Assembly (NCBI RefSeq): GCF_028473145.1
Contig: NZ_CP092370.1
Coordinates: 620,001-684,000, forward strand
Length of the DNA stretch: 64,000 nt
Origin: Flavobacterium sp. CBA20B-1
GTDB taxonomy: Bacteria > Bacteroidota > Bacteroidia > Flavobacteriales > Flavobacteriaceae
Reading direction: 5' to 3'
Made by a program: the position numbers and the translations under genes. Shown here one piece after another: positions 49,760 to 59,218 of the stretch. The stretch's first letter is position 1; the number at the start of each line of letters is the position of its first letter. Under the pieces are notes generated by a model, which saw only the letters and a list, made by a program, of their open reading frames with translations, searched no databases and was not told where the DNA came from.

Positions 49760-51577
49760 TTACGCAATATAAAGAAGCAATGTGCTTTCTGTATCGCTGA
49801 TTGTTGATTCAAAGTAAATAGTTCGATCTTTTAAAAAGCTGATTTGTTCTTTATTTAAGACAATAGGTTTGCTTAGCCAAATTTTGTAGATGGTTTTGTG
49901 GTTTTTCTTATAAATGGATAGAAAACATGTTAGATTTTCTTTAAACTTCACTCGATCGATGAATTTGCGGGTAAAAAGTGTAATGCGCAACAAAGTTTTA
50001 AACTCCACGTCGTTTAAAATAATTTTATGATCGATAAATGTTTCCATCTTTATAAAATCTGAATAATGGTTTTTAATATCATTGATGATGTAATTAAGAT
50101 CCACAATATGGTATTCAGTAGCCGAAATGATGTGAGAAATACGGCGCGATTCGTCTTCAATCTCCTTAATTTTATTCTGTAAAAGGTTTAAATCGGGTTG
50201 AGGATCGTTAAAATAAATCATTAAATCATCTATTTTACTAATGGTTTTAGTATAGATGAGCTGCTTGGTGTTGTTGTTTTCTTTTAAAATAGACGCATCC
50301 ATTTGTTCTTTAATATCAATCAGATATTTATACATTTTTGTTTTTTCATCTAAATAATCTCGGTGTTTGTGTGCCAATTGTTTCATATTTACGTTTCGAT
50401 AAATAAAATAATAAAGCACCATGGAAAACAGCACCAAAAAGGTAAAAGCTATGATATTCAAATTGCGTTTTTGAATGTTTTGTTGTTCTGATTTTAATGA
50501 AAACGTGTTTGAATTATTGCTGAAAATAAAATCATCAATATAGTTTTTATAGGAAAGCAGCGAATCGTTCATTTTTATATAGTCTGCCATATATTTTTTC
50601 GAAAGCGCTTTGTCTGTCACGATTAGCTGCTCTAAAATGTGGTGTTCATACATGAAATTGTTGGTTTCGCGACTAATTTCCAATGCTTTCAAATAATTGC
50701 TGTAAACGGAATCTTTTGTTTGTAGCTTTTGAAAGTATTTTGCTTTTAAATAGTAATACAAAGCTTCGGTTTCTTTGGTGGGAATAGAGGCCAAATGCGC
50801 TTTGTATAGATCAAAATCTTTTTGAATACGGGCATCTGGATTGTTTATTTTTGCAAAAATGGTGTAGAATAAATTGGTAAAAAAAACATCTTCGCTGGTG
50901 CGTTTTTCTTTTAATAACTGCTCAATGCGTTGGCCGGTGCGCATAACTACATCATCATGCTGTGCTTTTCGCATTAAAAATTTACTGATTTCGCTGGTTA
51001 AATAGTTTTCTAAAAATGGATTTTTATCTAGAATTTCATCAAAAGAAGCTTTGTTTTCTATATAAAACTGCATTTTTTGGTTGTAATCCAATGAATCATG
51101 CTGTTGTAAAAGCGGCAAACTAAAAACATCTACATACAATTTTTGCAACTGTTTATCTTTCAGCCTTAAATTTTCTGCTTTTTCAAGCTCGATTCTAGAC
51201 TGGGTTAAAAGTTCTAAACGGTTGGTAATGGCAACTTTTCTTATGGAGTTAAAAAAGCGTTTTTCGCTGTTGTTTTTAAACAAATTCTGAGCCAGGGTTA
51301 AGTAGTAATAAGCACTGTCGTACTTGGTGTTTTTAACCAAATAATCGCTGTACAGTTGATGGTTAATGCCCAACAAAATGCTATCACCTTCTTGTTGATA
51401 TAAAGAGTGTAATTTTTTTAAATTGTTTGGATGCGCAGCATATTCACGGTTGTATTTTTTGCGCATAGTGATGCTATCAATTTTGTAATTGCCGGTATAA
51501 TGCACTTTTTTCTCTCTGCAATTAGTCAGCATTGCAAGCATTCCTACGAAAATAAATACTTTAATGAATTGGTGCAT
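49760..51577 (-). CDS. TPR lipoprotein with degenerate histidine-kinase C-terminus (pseudokinase candidate)
   Basis: The 605-residue protein has a lipoprotein-like start (MHQFIKVFIFVGMLAMLTNC), a helical TPR-type sensor region (DSAYYYLTLAQNLFKNNSEKRFF, TEALYYYLKAKYFQKLQTKD), one membrane helix at about 375-394, a coiled-coil dimerisation segment and a C-terminal domain. The latter keeps the layout of a HATPase fold (NDVEFKTLLRITLFTRKFIDRVKF...) but lacks the N-box Asn and the G1 and G2 glycines. It begins three bases after the intact kinase gene, so it probably acts with it, for instance as a partner or antagonist. It may be unable to bind ATP. Confidence 0.7.
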   Translation of the reverse strand: MHQFIKVFIFVGMLAMLTNCREKKVHYTGNYKIDSITMRKKYNREYAAHPNNLKKLHSLYQQEGDSILLGINHQLYSDYLVKNTKYDSAYYYLTLAQNLFKNNSEKRFFNSIRKVAITNRLELLTQSRIELEKAENLRLKDKQLQKLYVDVFSLPLLQQHDSLDYNQKMQFYIENKASFDEILDKNPFLENYLTSEISKFLMRKAQHDDVVMRTGQRIEQLLKEKRTSEDVFFTNLFYTIFAKINNPDARIQKDFDLYKAHLASIPTKETEALYYYLKAKYFQKLQTKDSVYSNYLKALEISRETNNFMYEHHILEQLIVTDKALSKKYMADYIKMNDSLLSYKNYIDDFIFSNNSNTFSLKSEQQNIQKRNLNIIAFTFLVLFSMVLYYFIYRNVNMKQLAHKHRDYLDEKTKMYKYLIDIKEQMDASILKENNNTKQLIYTKTISKIDDLMIYFNDPQPDLNLLQNKIKEIEDESRRISHIISATEYHIVDLNYIINDIKNHYSDFIKMETFIDHKIILNDVEFKTLLRITLFTRKFIDRVKFKENLTCFLSIYKKNHKTIYKIWLSKPIVLNKEQISFLKDRTIYFESTISDTESTLLLYIA

Positions 51578-51580
51578 GGC

Positions 51581-53536
51581 TTAAAATTTAACAGTTATAA
51601 TAAATCGCATACCGTTATTATTTTCCATTTTAAAATCGGCATCAATTTCTTTTAATCGGTTGGAAATATTGCTTATTCCCAAACCTTTCTTGGCAGTTTT
51701 TGTAAAGCCTTTACCATTGTCGGTTACGACTAACTTTACATGTTCGCCTTCTTTAAAAATCTGAATTTTTGCTTTAGTTGCCGAAGAATGTTTGTGAATA
51801 TTTTGCAGTAATTCCTGCAATACCCGATACAAATGAAAGCGCACTTTTGGATGCGTTTTGAACCATTCTATGGATTGATCAAACTCATATTGAAAAGAAA
51901 TAAAATTATTTGGTTGATTTTCAATTAATTCAATCAGCATTTTGTGAAATGAATCTTTTTCAAACAAATTGTTTATTTCACTGTAATTATCACAAATTCC
52001 GATCAAGGTTTTTTTCACATCTAGGAGGGTATTTGCAGCAACAGCCAAGCTATTCGGATTCATATAATCTTTATGCAAAGAAAAACGGGTTGAAAATAAT
52101 TTGTTCACGATATTGTCATGCAATTCCATGAAAATCTGCTTTTTGCTTTCATTCAGCTTGTTTTCAATTGCATTTTTATAGTTCAATGTTACTTCTAATG
52201 CTTGGGTATCTTGTTCGATATAATTATTTTTTAGTTTTATTTTCTTTAGATTTATCTTTTGTATAATGTTGAAAATCACTAATAAAACCAAGAGCGAAAC
52301 CGTTAAAATGGTGGCAACCACAAAATATATTTCTCGTTTCAATTGTGCATTTTTCCGAAGCAAAACATGGTTTTCATAAACCACTTTTTGGTTCACCAAT
52401 AATTTTTGATCGTTTTCTTTTTTTATTTTTCCCACAACATCCAAATAATGTTGATTAATGGCAACCGAACACGAATCTGAATGTTGAATCAATTGTTCTA
52501 AAACACGTTTTTCTAAAAATACATTTTGATATTTTTGCTTATTTTCAATCAAAAGATTTTTTTGAAATTCTTTTGCCGCCACAGTATCTTTCTTAATTTT
52601 TACGAGGTAATCACTGATAACGGTGTAATTTAATTGCAATACCGGAATGCTGAACAAAAATTCTTTTTCGTTTTTTAACTGGTTCAAATAAAAATCTAAA
52701 CTGTCTAAATCGTTGGCTTCAATTTTGTGTAAAATTAAATTATGCAACGTATTCAGTTGATGAATTTTTTTGTTTTTACCACTGCTTTTACTATTGACAT
52801 GATATGTTAGTGCTAATTTTTTTATGGCTTGGGTGTAATCGGTAGTTCCAATTTTACTTTCCACCACCACAAAATGATTGGCATATCGGCTTTCAATGAG
52901 TTTAATTTTTTCTTGATGAATCAGCTTTGTATTGAAATATTCAGCTACCGATTCATAATTTTTAAGCGCTTTAAAGGCTTCTTGAAATTTTTTTTGTTGC
53001 CAATGAATGTTACTGATTAAAAGTAGGGTAGAGGCTTTCTCAAAAGCATATTCATTGTTATTAGTACCCAAATTTTCAATGGATTTGTAGGCATAATTTT
53101 CCGCCAACTGAAAATATTGCAAATAAAAATAATATTCAGCAATCAAATAATTGGTCAAGTAGGCATCATAAAGTGAATTGTTGTTTTCAAAATAATTTGC
53201 CGCACTGAACAGCGTTTTGTAACGTTCTTTACTTACAGAGTGGTGCGCTGTTAAGGCTATTTGTAGATTATTTGCCCGAAATATTGCAAGTGAATCAGTA
53301 TTTTTGAAAGCTGTTTCTTCAAAATAATTTATTTTTAAGGCAGCATTTTTTGAATTTTCAGCAAAGTTGATATCATATAGTAGATCATAATACAAATCAT
53401 CTAACGAAAAATCGGTATAGTTTTTATTGGTGATTTGCGTGTGAATTTTTACATGGTCGTATACATTAGGTTGCTTTTTACATGAAAAAACAACAATTAA
53501 TAAAATTACCGTTGCAATAAAACGAACTATACGCAC
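51581..53536 (-). CDS. TPR sensor histidine kinase (HisKA_3 type)
   Basis: The 651-residue protein starts MRIVRFIATVILLIVVFSC, a lipoprotein-like signal. About 360 helical residues of TPR type follow (ASTLLLISNIHWQQKKFQEAFKALKNYESVAEYF), then one membrane helix (YFVVATILTVSLLVLLVIFNI) and a kinase core. The phosphoacceptor is H473 in FMELHDNIVNK, the N-box is LLQNIHKHSS (N579), and the G-boxes are DNGKGF and GLGISNISNRL. It belongs to the NarX/DesK-like class. No response regulator gene is next to it, so its partner is elsewhere. Confidence 0.9.
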   Translation of the reverse strand: MRIVRFIATVILLIVVFSCKKQPNVYDHVKIHTQITNKNYTDFSLDDLYYDLLYDINFAENSKNAALKINYFEETAFKNTDSLAIFRANNLQIALTAHHSVSKERYKTLFSAANYFENNNSLYDAYLTNYLIAEYYFYLQYFQLAENYAYKSIENLGTNNNEYAFEKASTLLLISNIHWQQKKFQEAFKALKNYESVAEYFNTKLIHQEKIKLIESRYANHFVVVESKIGTTDYTQAIKKLALTYHVNSKSSGKNKKIHQLNTLHNLILHKIEANDLDSLDFYLNQLKNEKEFLFSIPVLQLNYTVISDYLVKIKKDTVAAKEFQKNLLIENKQKYQNVFLEKRVLEQLIQHSDSCSVAINQHYLDVVGKIKKENDQKLLVNQKVVYENHVLLRKNAQLKREIYFVVATILTVSLLVLLVIFNIIQKINLKKIKLKNNYIEQDTQALEVTLNYKNAIENKLNESKKQIFMELHDNIVNKLFSTRFSLHKDYMNPNSLAVAANTLLDVKKTLIGICDNYSEINNLFEKDSFHKMLIELIENQPNNFISFQYEFDQSIEWFKTHPKVRFHLYRVLQELLQNIHKHSSATKAKIQIFKEGEHVKLVVTDNGKGFTKTAKKGLGISNISNRLKEIDADFKMENNNGMRFIITVKF

Positions 53537-53586
53537 CTTACCATTTTTAAATCCAAATGTAACAAAAATATGTGCTTTTATGGAAT

Positions 53587-54771
53587 TTATTTGTTTTCAT
53601 TGAACGAATTTGGAAGTAATTCAGGTAATAATTTAATAAGAATTGGCAAAAGTAAACTGCCGCCCGGAATTAAAAATATAGTAAACGCAGGTACTGTTTT
53701 ACCCAGTTCAATAAACTGATTTTTAAGCTGTTGCTTTTCTTTTTTAGAAAGATTACTGTATGTGGCTTTAACAAGAAGTTGCATAAGTAATTTGTTGTTT
53801 TCCAATTCTTTAATTAAGCTTTTCTTGTTTCTTTTAATAAATAAAGCAACGCTTTTATTGGTGTTTTTGTACAGCTTTTTTAAAGGATGCGAAAACTGAA
53901 AATAGGGAATTTCTTGTTTGTGTGCGTTGATGAATTCCAACATAAATCGCAGTGCTTTTTTAGTGACTACTTTTTGCAGTTCCAATTTTTTGTTGAGTTC
54001 TAGTATAAATTTAAACTCTTTACGATCGATTTTTTCATCGTTCCATAAAACCATTAGCGCAATATCTGCCAAGTAACTTTTGCCATAAAAAGTTTTAATA
54101 TTTTGTGTGTTTAAGGCTAAAAGATCAGGGGTAAATTGTGCTTTGTCAACATATTTCAAAGAGGTTTGCATGATTTGCTGTATCTTTTGGTCGTATTTAG
54201 TTACATTCTGTTTTTGATGAAAACTAATCACCACCAAATGCGAAATAGTGTGTTCTAAGTAGTGGTAATAATTCAGAATTTCAGTTTCATTCATCAAAAA
54301 TCGTCTAAAACACAAAACATCTGTAAATATTAAAAAGTTTGATAAATGCTCTGAAAATGTTTTGTTTAAATAATTAGCAGAACGATGTGTACGGTCATTT
54401 AAAATTTTTTCAAGTGAAGCAAATGCTTTTTTTGAGGGAAAGGTTATGAATGAAAAATAAGATTCGGTTTTGGCATTCTTTATTTTTGCATAAAAATCTT
54501 CGGCTTGTTTGGTAAATTCGTGAAAATCGGTTTGTTTTTTAGTAAGCACAAATGTTCCGTACAAAGCTTCTAAAAGCACAATTTTGGTGAATTCTTCTTG
54601 TGTAAGATCAAATGAATTAAAGATAGGTTGTATTGTTTTGGTCGTAAAACCATATACAAAGCCTGTTTCACGAATTGTTTCGTAAAATGTTTCTTCGCTA
54701 AATGCAGTAAAAAAAGATGGATTACTCAATTTAAAAAATTTAGTAATCCATAACTCTTTTGATGGGTTCAT
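53587..54771 (-). CDS. LETM1-like protein
   Basis: The 394-residue protein is soluble over most of its length and ends with ELGKTVPAFTIFLIPGGSLLLPILIKLLPELLPNSF, the conserved segment of LETM1-type proteins, here the only membrane-prone part. Flavobacterial proteins of this size are annotated as LETM1-related and biofilm-associated. The rest is rich in Lys, Phe and Leu and without other motifs. It starts a few bases downstream of the SIMPL gene on the same strand, so both are probably co-transcribed. Function unproven. Confidence 0.8.
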   Translation of the reverse strand: MNPSKELWITKFFKLSNPSFFTAFSEETFYETIRETGFVYGFTTKTIQPIFNSFDLTQEEFTKIVLLEALYGTFVLTKKQTDFHEFTKQAEDFYAKIKNAKTESYFSFITFPSKKAFASLEKILNDRTHRSANYLNKTFSEHLSNFLIFTDVLCFRRFLMNETEILNYYHYLEHTISHLVVISFHQKQNVTKYDQKIQQIMQTSLKYVDKAQFTPDLLALNTQNIKTFYGKSYLADIALMVLWNDEKIDRKEFKFILELNKKLELQKVVTKKALRFMLEFINAHKQEIPYFQFSHPLKKLYKNTNKSVALFIKRNKKSLIKELENNKLLMQLLVKATYSNLSKKEKQQLKNQFIELGKTVPAFTIFLIPGGSLLLPILIKLLPELLPNSFNENK

Positions 54772-54775
54772 ATAC

Positions 54776-55468
54776 TTATTTCAATTCAAAAACTACATTT
54801 ACATTGGTAGAAATTTCAATTTCGCCCACTGCCAATGTTTGATTCATGCCCGCTGATTCATCGGCCATTGCCGTTTTCATCATATATACGCGCGGATTAT
54901 TGATTGACGATTGATCGTTAATAATTAATGCTTTACCAATATTCTGTCCCAAGGCAGCCGCATAGTCTTGTGCTTTTTTCTTGGCATCAAGCACGGCTTT
55001 TGCTCTAATTTCAGTAGCATACTTTTCAGTTTGGGTTGATTTGAATTCTACTCCGTTGATTGTATTTGCCCCAGCTTCCATTAAATCGGCCATTAATTTT
55101 TCATAATGATCTAAATTTCGCAACGTGATGGTAACTGTTTGGCTCGCTACGAAATAGTCTTTTTTCTCTTGATATTCTCTTGTTTTGTAAAGATTCACAC
55201 GCTGTGTTTGATAATCTTTTTCGGCAATATTGCTTTTTTTGATTACTTGAATCATTTTGGCAATAATTTCATCGTTTTGTTTCTTTGCCTTTGCAGAATC
55301 CAGGTCTTTAATTTCTGCACCCATTGTAATAACTGCGTAATCTGGTTTAATTTTTATAGAACCTTCGCCGTTAACATTTACTTGAGGTGTGATGCTGTTG
55401 CTGTTGTTTTGTGCCATAGTAGTAAAAGTTACTAATACTAATGAGAATAAATAAAGAATCTTTTTCAT
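54776..55468 (-). CDS. SIMPL/DUF541 periplasmic protein
   Basis: The 230-residue protein starts MKKILYLFSLVLVTFTTMAQ, a signal peptide, followed by the SIMPL domain: PQVNVNGEGSIKIKPDYAVITMGAEIKDLDSAKAKKQN, QTVTITLRNLDHYEKLMADLMEAGANTINGVEF and AVLDAKKKAQDYAAALGQNIGKALII. SIMPL proteins (such as Omp28 of Brucella and YggE of E. coli) are periplasmic, tied to stress tolerance, with no clear enzymatic role. It ends five bases before the start of the LETM1-like gene. Confidence 0.93.
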   Translation of the reverse strand: MKKILYLFSLVLVTFTTMAQNNSNSITPQVNVNGEGSIKIKPDYAVITMGAEIKDLDSAKAKKQNDEIIAKMIQVIKKSNIAEKDYQTQRVNLYKTREYQEKKDYFVASQTVTITLRNLDHYEKLMADLMEAGANTINGVEFKSTQTEKYATEIRAKAVLDAKKKAQDYAAALGQNIGKALIINDQSSINNPRVYMMKTAMADESAGMNQTLAVGEIEISTNVNVVFELK

Positions 55469-55489
55469 TTTATTTTTTGTTTACAGTTA

Positions 55490-56863
55490 TTAATGAAGCC
55501 ATTTAAAGTTTTTTTCAATGGCCTTTATCATTTCCCCTGCAATATCCTTGCCAGTTGCACCCTCAATTCCTTCTAAACCTGGAGAAGAATTTACTTCTAA
55601 AAGCAAAGGTCCTTTGGCTGAGCGAATTATGTCAACTCCGGCAACTTTTAAATTCATGGCTTTTGCTGCTTTAATGGCAATTTTCTTTTCATCGGGCGTA
55701 ACTTTTACAATCGATGCTTTTCCACCTAAATGAATGTTGGCTCTAAACTCTCCAGGCAAAGCTTCGCGCTGCATAGCTGCCACAACTTTTCCGTCAACCA
55801 CAAATAAGCGCAAGTCTTTTCCGTTTGCTTCTTTTATAAATTCTTGAACCAAAATATTGGCTCCCACACTTTTAAAGGCATTAATTACCGATTCGGCTGC
55901 TTTTTTGGTTTCAGCCAAAACCACCCCTTTTCCTTGGGTCCCTTCTAAAAGCTTAACAATCAATGGCGAACCACCCACCATATTTATCAAATCGTTGGTA
56001 TCTAAAGGCGAATTTGCAAAACCAGTTGTTGGAATGTCAACTCCGTGATTTAAAAGCATTTGCAAAGAATACAATTTGTCGCGCGATTGTGTGATTGATG
56101 CGGCATTGTTCAAACTATATACTTTTAACGACTCAAAATGACGGATTAAAGAGCAACCATAATAGGTCATACTTGGACGAATTCGAGGAATAACAGCGTC
56201 AAAATCATTTAAAATTCGACCGCCACGGTAGTGAATTTCCGGATGATCGGCATCTAATTTCATATAACAATGTTTAATGTTTAGAAAGTGCATTTCATGA
56301 CCTCGTAATTCACCTGCTTCCATAATGCGTCGGTTGGAATACAGCTCTGGATTGCTTGCCAAAACACCAATTCGCAAACCTTTTTTATCACCCAAGTGCG
56401 ATGTGCTGTAATATTCTTTTAGTTTTTCTGGGGTAACGATGCCAAATTTAAAATGCTCATCAGGATCCACAATGATTCTGCCCGTCATCGCCTCGCGGCC
56501 CAAAAGCATCCTAAAGCCCATAGAATCGCGGTTTGTTAAGGTAAGTTCAATATTCCATGACTGTTCTCCCAAGGAAAGCTCGGTTTGAATCACATATCTG
56601 CTTTCACGTGTTCCAGTACTGCTTTTAACAACACGTTTATCAATAACTTTTGCTTCACAATTTATGGTGCTTTTTGCACTTCTTTGAATGGGATGAATGA
56701 CAAATTTCACCCATTTTTCACCATTTTTTTCAAAAGGAACAATTTGTTCGGCATGTAAAGCAGAAGTTTTTGCACCTGAATCTACGCGCACTTTTATAGC
56801 CGGAACCTTTAAATTGGGTAAAGAACACCATTCTTCGCTACCAACAATAATTTTGTCAATCAT
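55490..56863 (-). CDS. rimK: RimK-type ATP-grasp ligase fused to a retropepsin-like zinc-protease domain
   Basis: The 457-residue protein joins two domains. Residues 1-135 are the RimB/ATP-dependent zinc protease (PF05618-type) fold: [32 protein letters not shown] with the DSGA aspartate, then [10 protein letters not shown]. The rest is Rim[51 protein letters not shown] (ATP-grasp), then [18 protein letters not shown]. RimK adds glutamates to ribosomal protein S6. The N-terminal domain could make the protein cut or bind its products. E. coli RimK has about 300 residues, so this is clearly extended. Confidence 0.9.
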   Translation of the reverse strand: MIDKIIVGSEEWCSLPNLKVPAIKVRVDSGAKTSALHAEQIVPFEKNGEKWVKFVIHPIQRSAKSTINCEAKVIDKRVVKSSTGTRESRYVIQTELSLGEQSWNIELTLTNRDSMGFRMLLGREAMTGRIIVDPDEHFKFGIVTPEKLKEYYSTSHLGDKKGLRIGVLASNPELYSNRRIMEAGELRGHEMHFLNIKHCYMKLDADHPEIHYRGGRILNDFDAVIPRIRPSMTYYGCSLIRHFESLKVYSLNNAASITQSRDKLYSLQMLLNHGVDIPTTGFANSPLDTNDLINMVGGSPLIVKLLEGTQGKGVVLAETKKAAESVINAFKSVGANILVQEFIKEANGKDLRLFVVDGKVVAAMQREALPGEFRANIHLGGKASIVKVTPDEKKIAIKAAKAMNLKVAGVDIIRSAKGPLLLEVNSSPGLEGIEGATGKDIAGEMIKAIEKNFKWLH

Positions 56864-56935
56864 AATTTTTTTCTGTGTACAACTAATACAACTAATGTAT
56901 TAAAAAAATCGAATGATTAATGCATTTTGTAAAAT

Positions 56936-56965
56936 AAAAAACCGCTTTTTTTTACGAAAGCGGTT
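56936..56965 (-). terminator. Terminator of metK
   Basis: Stem AACCGCTTT (56940-56948)/AAAGCGGTT (56957-56965); on the minus strand it is followed by TTTTTTATT. Confidence 0.9.
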
Positions 56966-56989
56966 GAAATAGTCTTTTTTTTAGGTTGA

Positions 56990-58276
56990 TTATAAGTTAA
57001 AAGCTTGCTTTACGGCATCAATCTTATCTAACTTTTCCCAAGTAAATAACTCAACTTCCATGGTTTTTTCATCACCATTTGGACTTTTAAATGTTTTGGT
57101 AACGGTTTGGTTTTTTCGCCCCATATGTCCGTAAGCTGCAGTTTCACTGTAAATTGGTTTTCTTAATTTTAGCGTTTGTTCGATATGATACGGACGTAAA
57201 TCAAATAATTCAGTGATTTTTTTTGCAATTTCGCCATCGCTAGCATCTACTTTTTTAGTGCCGTAAGTGTTTACAAAAACACCCATTGGCTCTGCAATTC
57301 CAATCGCATACGAAACTTGAACCAACAATTCATTGGCCACACCAGCAGCCACTAAATTTTTTGCAATGTATCGCGCAGCATACGCAGCAGAACGATCTAC
57401 TTTGCTTGGGTCTTTTCCTGAAAAAGCACCACCACCGTGTGCACCTTTGCCGCCATAAGTATCCACAATGATTTTTCTGCCAGTTAAGCCAGTATCTCCG
57501 TGTGGTCCGCCAATAATAAAAACACCTGTTGGATTCACATGATAAGTAATTTCATCATTGAAAAACGCTTGGTATTGCGGATATTTTTTTAATAATCGAG
57601 GAATTAAAATCGAAACAATATCTTTTTTAATTTGATCTTGCATCGCTTTTTCTGCTTTGTTTTTGGCTTCTAAAGATGCATTTTCGGGCTTAATAAAATC
57701 ATCGTGTTGGGTTGATAATACAATAGTTACCACGCGTTTGGGTTTGCTGTCATCATCATATTCCAAAGTTACCTGTGATTTAGCATCTGGTCGCAAATAG
57801 GTAATTTCACTGTTTTCACGGCGCAAATCTGCCAGCTCTTGCAACAATTTATGCGATAAATCCAAAGCCAATGGCATATAATCTTCGGTTTCGGTGGTGG
57901 CATATCCAAACATAATTCCTTGGTCGCCTGCACCTTGTTCTTCTTTGTTCACCTTGTCAACACCTTGGTTAATTTCTGCCGATTGCTCGTGAATGGCCGA
58001 TAAAATACCGCACGAATTGGCATCAAACATATATTCACTTTTTGTGTACCCAATTTTTTTAATCACATCGCGTGCAATTTGCTGTACGTCTAAATAGGTG
58101 TTTGATTTTACTTCGCCCGCCAAAATTACTTGACCTGTTGTTACTAATGTTTCGCAGGCAACCTTCGATTCCTCGTCGAAAGCTAAAAAATTATCAATTA
58201 ATGCGTCTGAAATTTGATCTGCGATTTTGTCTGGATGTCCTTCACTTACAGATTCTGATGTAAAATAATATGCCAT
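56990..58276 (-). CDS. metK: S-adenosylmethionine synthase
   Basis: MetK makes SAM from methionine and ATP. The 428-residue protein has [43 protein letters not shown] and the P-loop [32 protein letters not shown]. It is slightly longer than E. coli MetK (384) owing to inserts such as [18 protein letters not shown] and the extended C-terminus. A candidate SAM-II riboswitch and a Bacteroidota promoter precede it, suggesting feedback control by its product. Confidence 0.97.
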   Translation of the reverse strand: MAYYFTSESVSEGHPDKIADQISDALIDNFLAFDEESKVACETLVTTGQVILAGEVKSNTYLDVQQIARDVIKKIGYTKSEYMFDANSCGILSAIHEQSAEINQGVDKVNKEEQGAGDQGIMFGYATTETEDYMPLALDLSHKLLQELADLRRENSEITYLRPDAKSQVTLEYDDDSKPKRVVTIVLSTQHDDFIKPENASLEAKNKAEKAMQDQIKKDIVSILIPRLLKKYPQYQAFFNDEITYHVNPTGVFIIGGPHGDTGLTGRKIIVDTYGGKGAHGGGAFSGKDPSKVDRSAAYAARYIAKNLVAAGVANELLVQVSYAIGIAEPMGVFVNTYGTKKVDASDGEIAKKITELFDLRPYHIEQTLKLRKPIYSETAAYGHMGRKNQTVTKTFKSPNGDEKTMEVELFTWEKLDKIDAVKQAFNL

Positions 58277-58340
58277 AATTTAGTTTTAAAAAATTAATTG
58301 AGGTAACTAAATTGCATGCCTTTTACTAAAGTAGTTTTCT

Positions 58341-58389
58341 GCTTTAGCATTTTTTAAAGAGGTTGCAATCAGTCAAATTTTTCCTCGCG
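58341..58389 (-). promoter_or_regulatory. Candidate SAM-II riboswitch upstream of metK
   Basis: On the minus strand the leader reads GAGG, then ATTTGACTGATTGCAA, then CCTC, then AAAAAATGCTAAAGC. This fits the SAM-II layout of a short P1 stem (GAGG 58386-58383 with CCTC 58362-58359), an AUUU...UUGCAA loop, and a downstream GCUAAA that closes the pseudoknot. It starts right after a TATATTTG promoter and lies 65-110 bases before the metK start. Downstream CTTTAG (near 58326) can pair with the GCTAAAG instead, a possible switch. SAM-II occurs in alphaproteobacteria and some Bacteroidota. Identification is from memory of the consensus only. Confidence 0.6.
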
Positions 58390-58399
58390 AATAACGCCA

Positions 58400-58407
58400 C
58401 AAATATA
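58400..58407 (-). promoter_or_regulatory. -7 box of metK
   Basis: TATATTTG on the minus strand matches TAnnTTTG. Transcription would start near 58393, directly before the candidate riboswitch. Confidence 0.7.
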
Positions 58408-58574
58408 CAATTAAGATTTTTATTAAAGCCAACCTTCTACAATATTTTATGAGGAAGAAAAGTGGCTTATTTGAATTGATTTTATAGTAAAATAAAATTA
58501 TTTTTAATTTTTTTATCTAAAAATTAATTAATTGAATAAAAGTTTGTATTTTTATTAAAAAATTTAACTGCTTT

Positions 58575-59099
58575 ATGAAAACAAACTATATTTTATTATT
58601 TGCCGTACTTTTACTTATCGGTTGCAACAAACAACCCAATTCTGAAACAGCAGATCAACCCGTTGTAACAAAAAACAAAAAAGCGAAAGAACATCCAGAA
58701 GCTGCTTTTGTCAACCAACAGATATCGAACTTGCAATATCAAATCGAAGCTTTTAAAATTGGAAAAGAAAAAGTTGCAAACCCAGAACTGAAAAAATATC
58801 TGAGCGATCATTTACAGGATTTAGAAACCTTACAAAACGATTATAAAAGTGCAGCAGCAGCTAACCAAATCGATATGCAACCAATTTCTGAAGAGTTGCA
58901 AAAAGATGTTTATAAACTAGCTATTGCAGATACAAAGGGATACGATAAAGTTTTTCTTTTGTATTATAAAGATTTTCTTTCAAAAGCTATGGATCAAATA
59001 GCAGAAACAAAAACAACAGAGCCCGCTTTTACGACTCTAAAAAATAAACACGGAAATATACTTTATGAACAAAAATTATATTTTGATGTGTTAAAATAA
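58575..59099 (+). CDS. Lipoprotein, DUF4142-like helical domain
   Basis: The signal MKTNYILLFAVLLLIGC gives a lipid cysteine at residue 17. The mature part is helical (AAFVNQQISNLQYQIEAFKIGKEKV, ELKKYLSDHLQDLETLQNDYKSAA, KVFLLYYKDFLSKAMDQIAE), resembling the DUF4142 four-helix ferritin-like domain of small Bacteroidota lipoproteins, without certainty. It is divergent from metK and ended by a terminator. Confidence 0.75.
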   Translation: MKTNYILLFAVLLLIGCNKQPNSETADQPVVTKNKKAKEHPEAAFVNQQISNLQYQIEAFKIGKEKVANPELKKYLSDHLQDLETLQNDYKSAAAANQIDMQPISEELQKDVYKLAIADTKGYDKVFLLYYKDFLSKAMDQIAETKTTEPAFTTLKNKHGNILYEQKLYFDVLK

Positions 59100-59131
59100 A
59101 AAACGCACGATTGTATTTCATACCAAAAAAT

Positions 59132-59158
59132 CTCTTTTTCCTCAAAAAGAGGTTTTTT
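59132..59158 (+). terminator. Terminator after the DUF4142-like lipoprotein
   Basis: Stem CTCTTTTT (59132-59139)/AAAAAGAG (59144-59151), loop CCTC, then GTTTTTT. Confidence 0.85.
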
Positions 59159-59218
59159 ATAAGTTAAAATTGAAATAATTTATTAGTTTTATCTCAAATA
59201 GCAACCTTTATAAAACAG

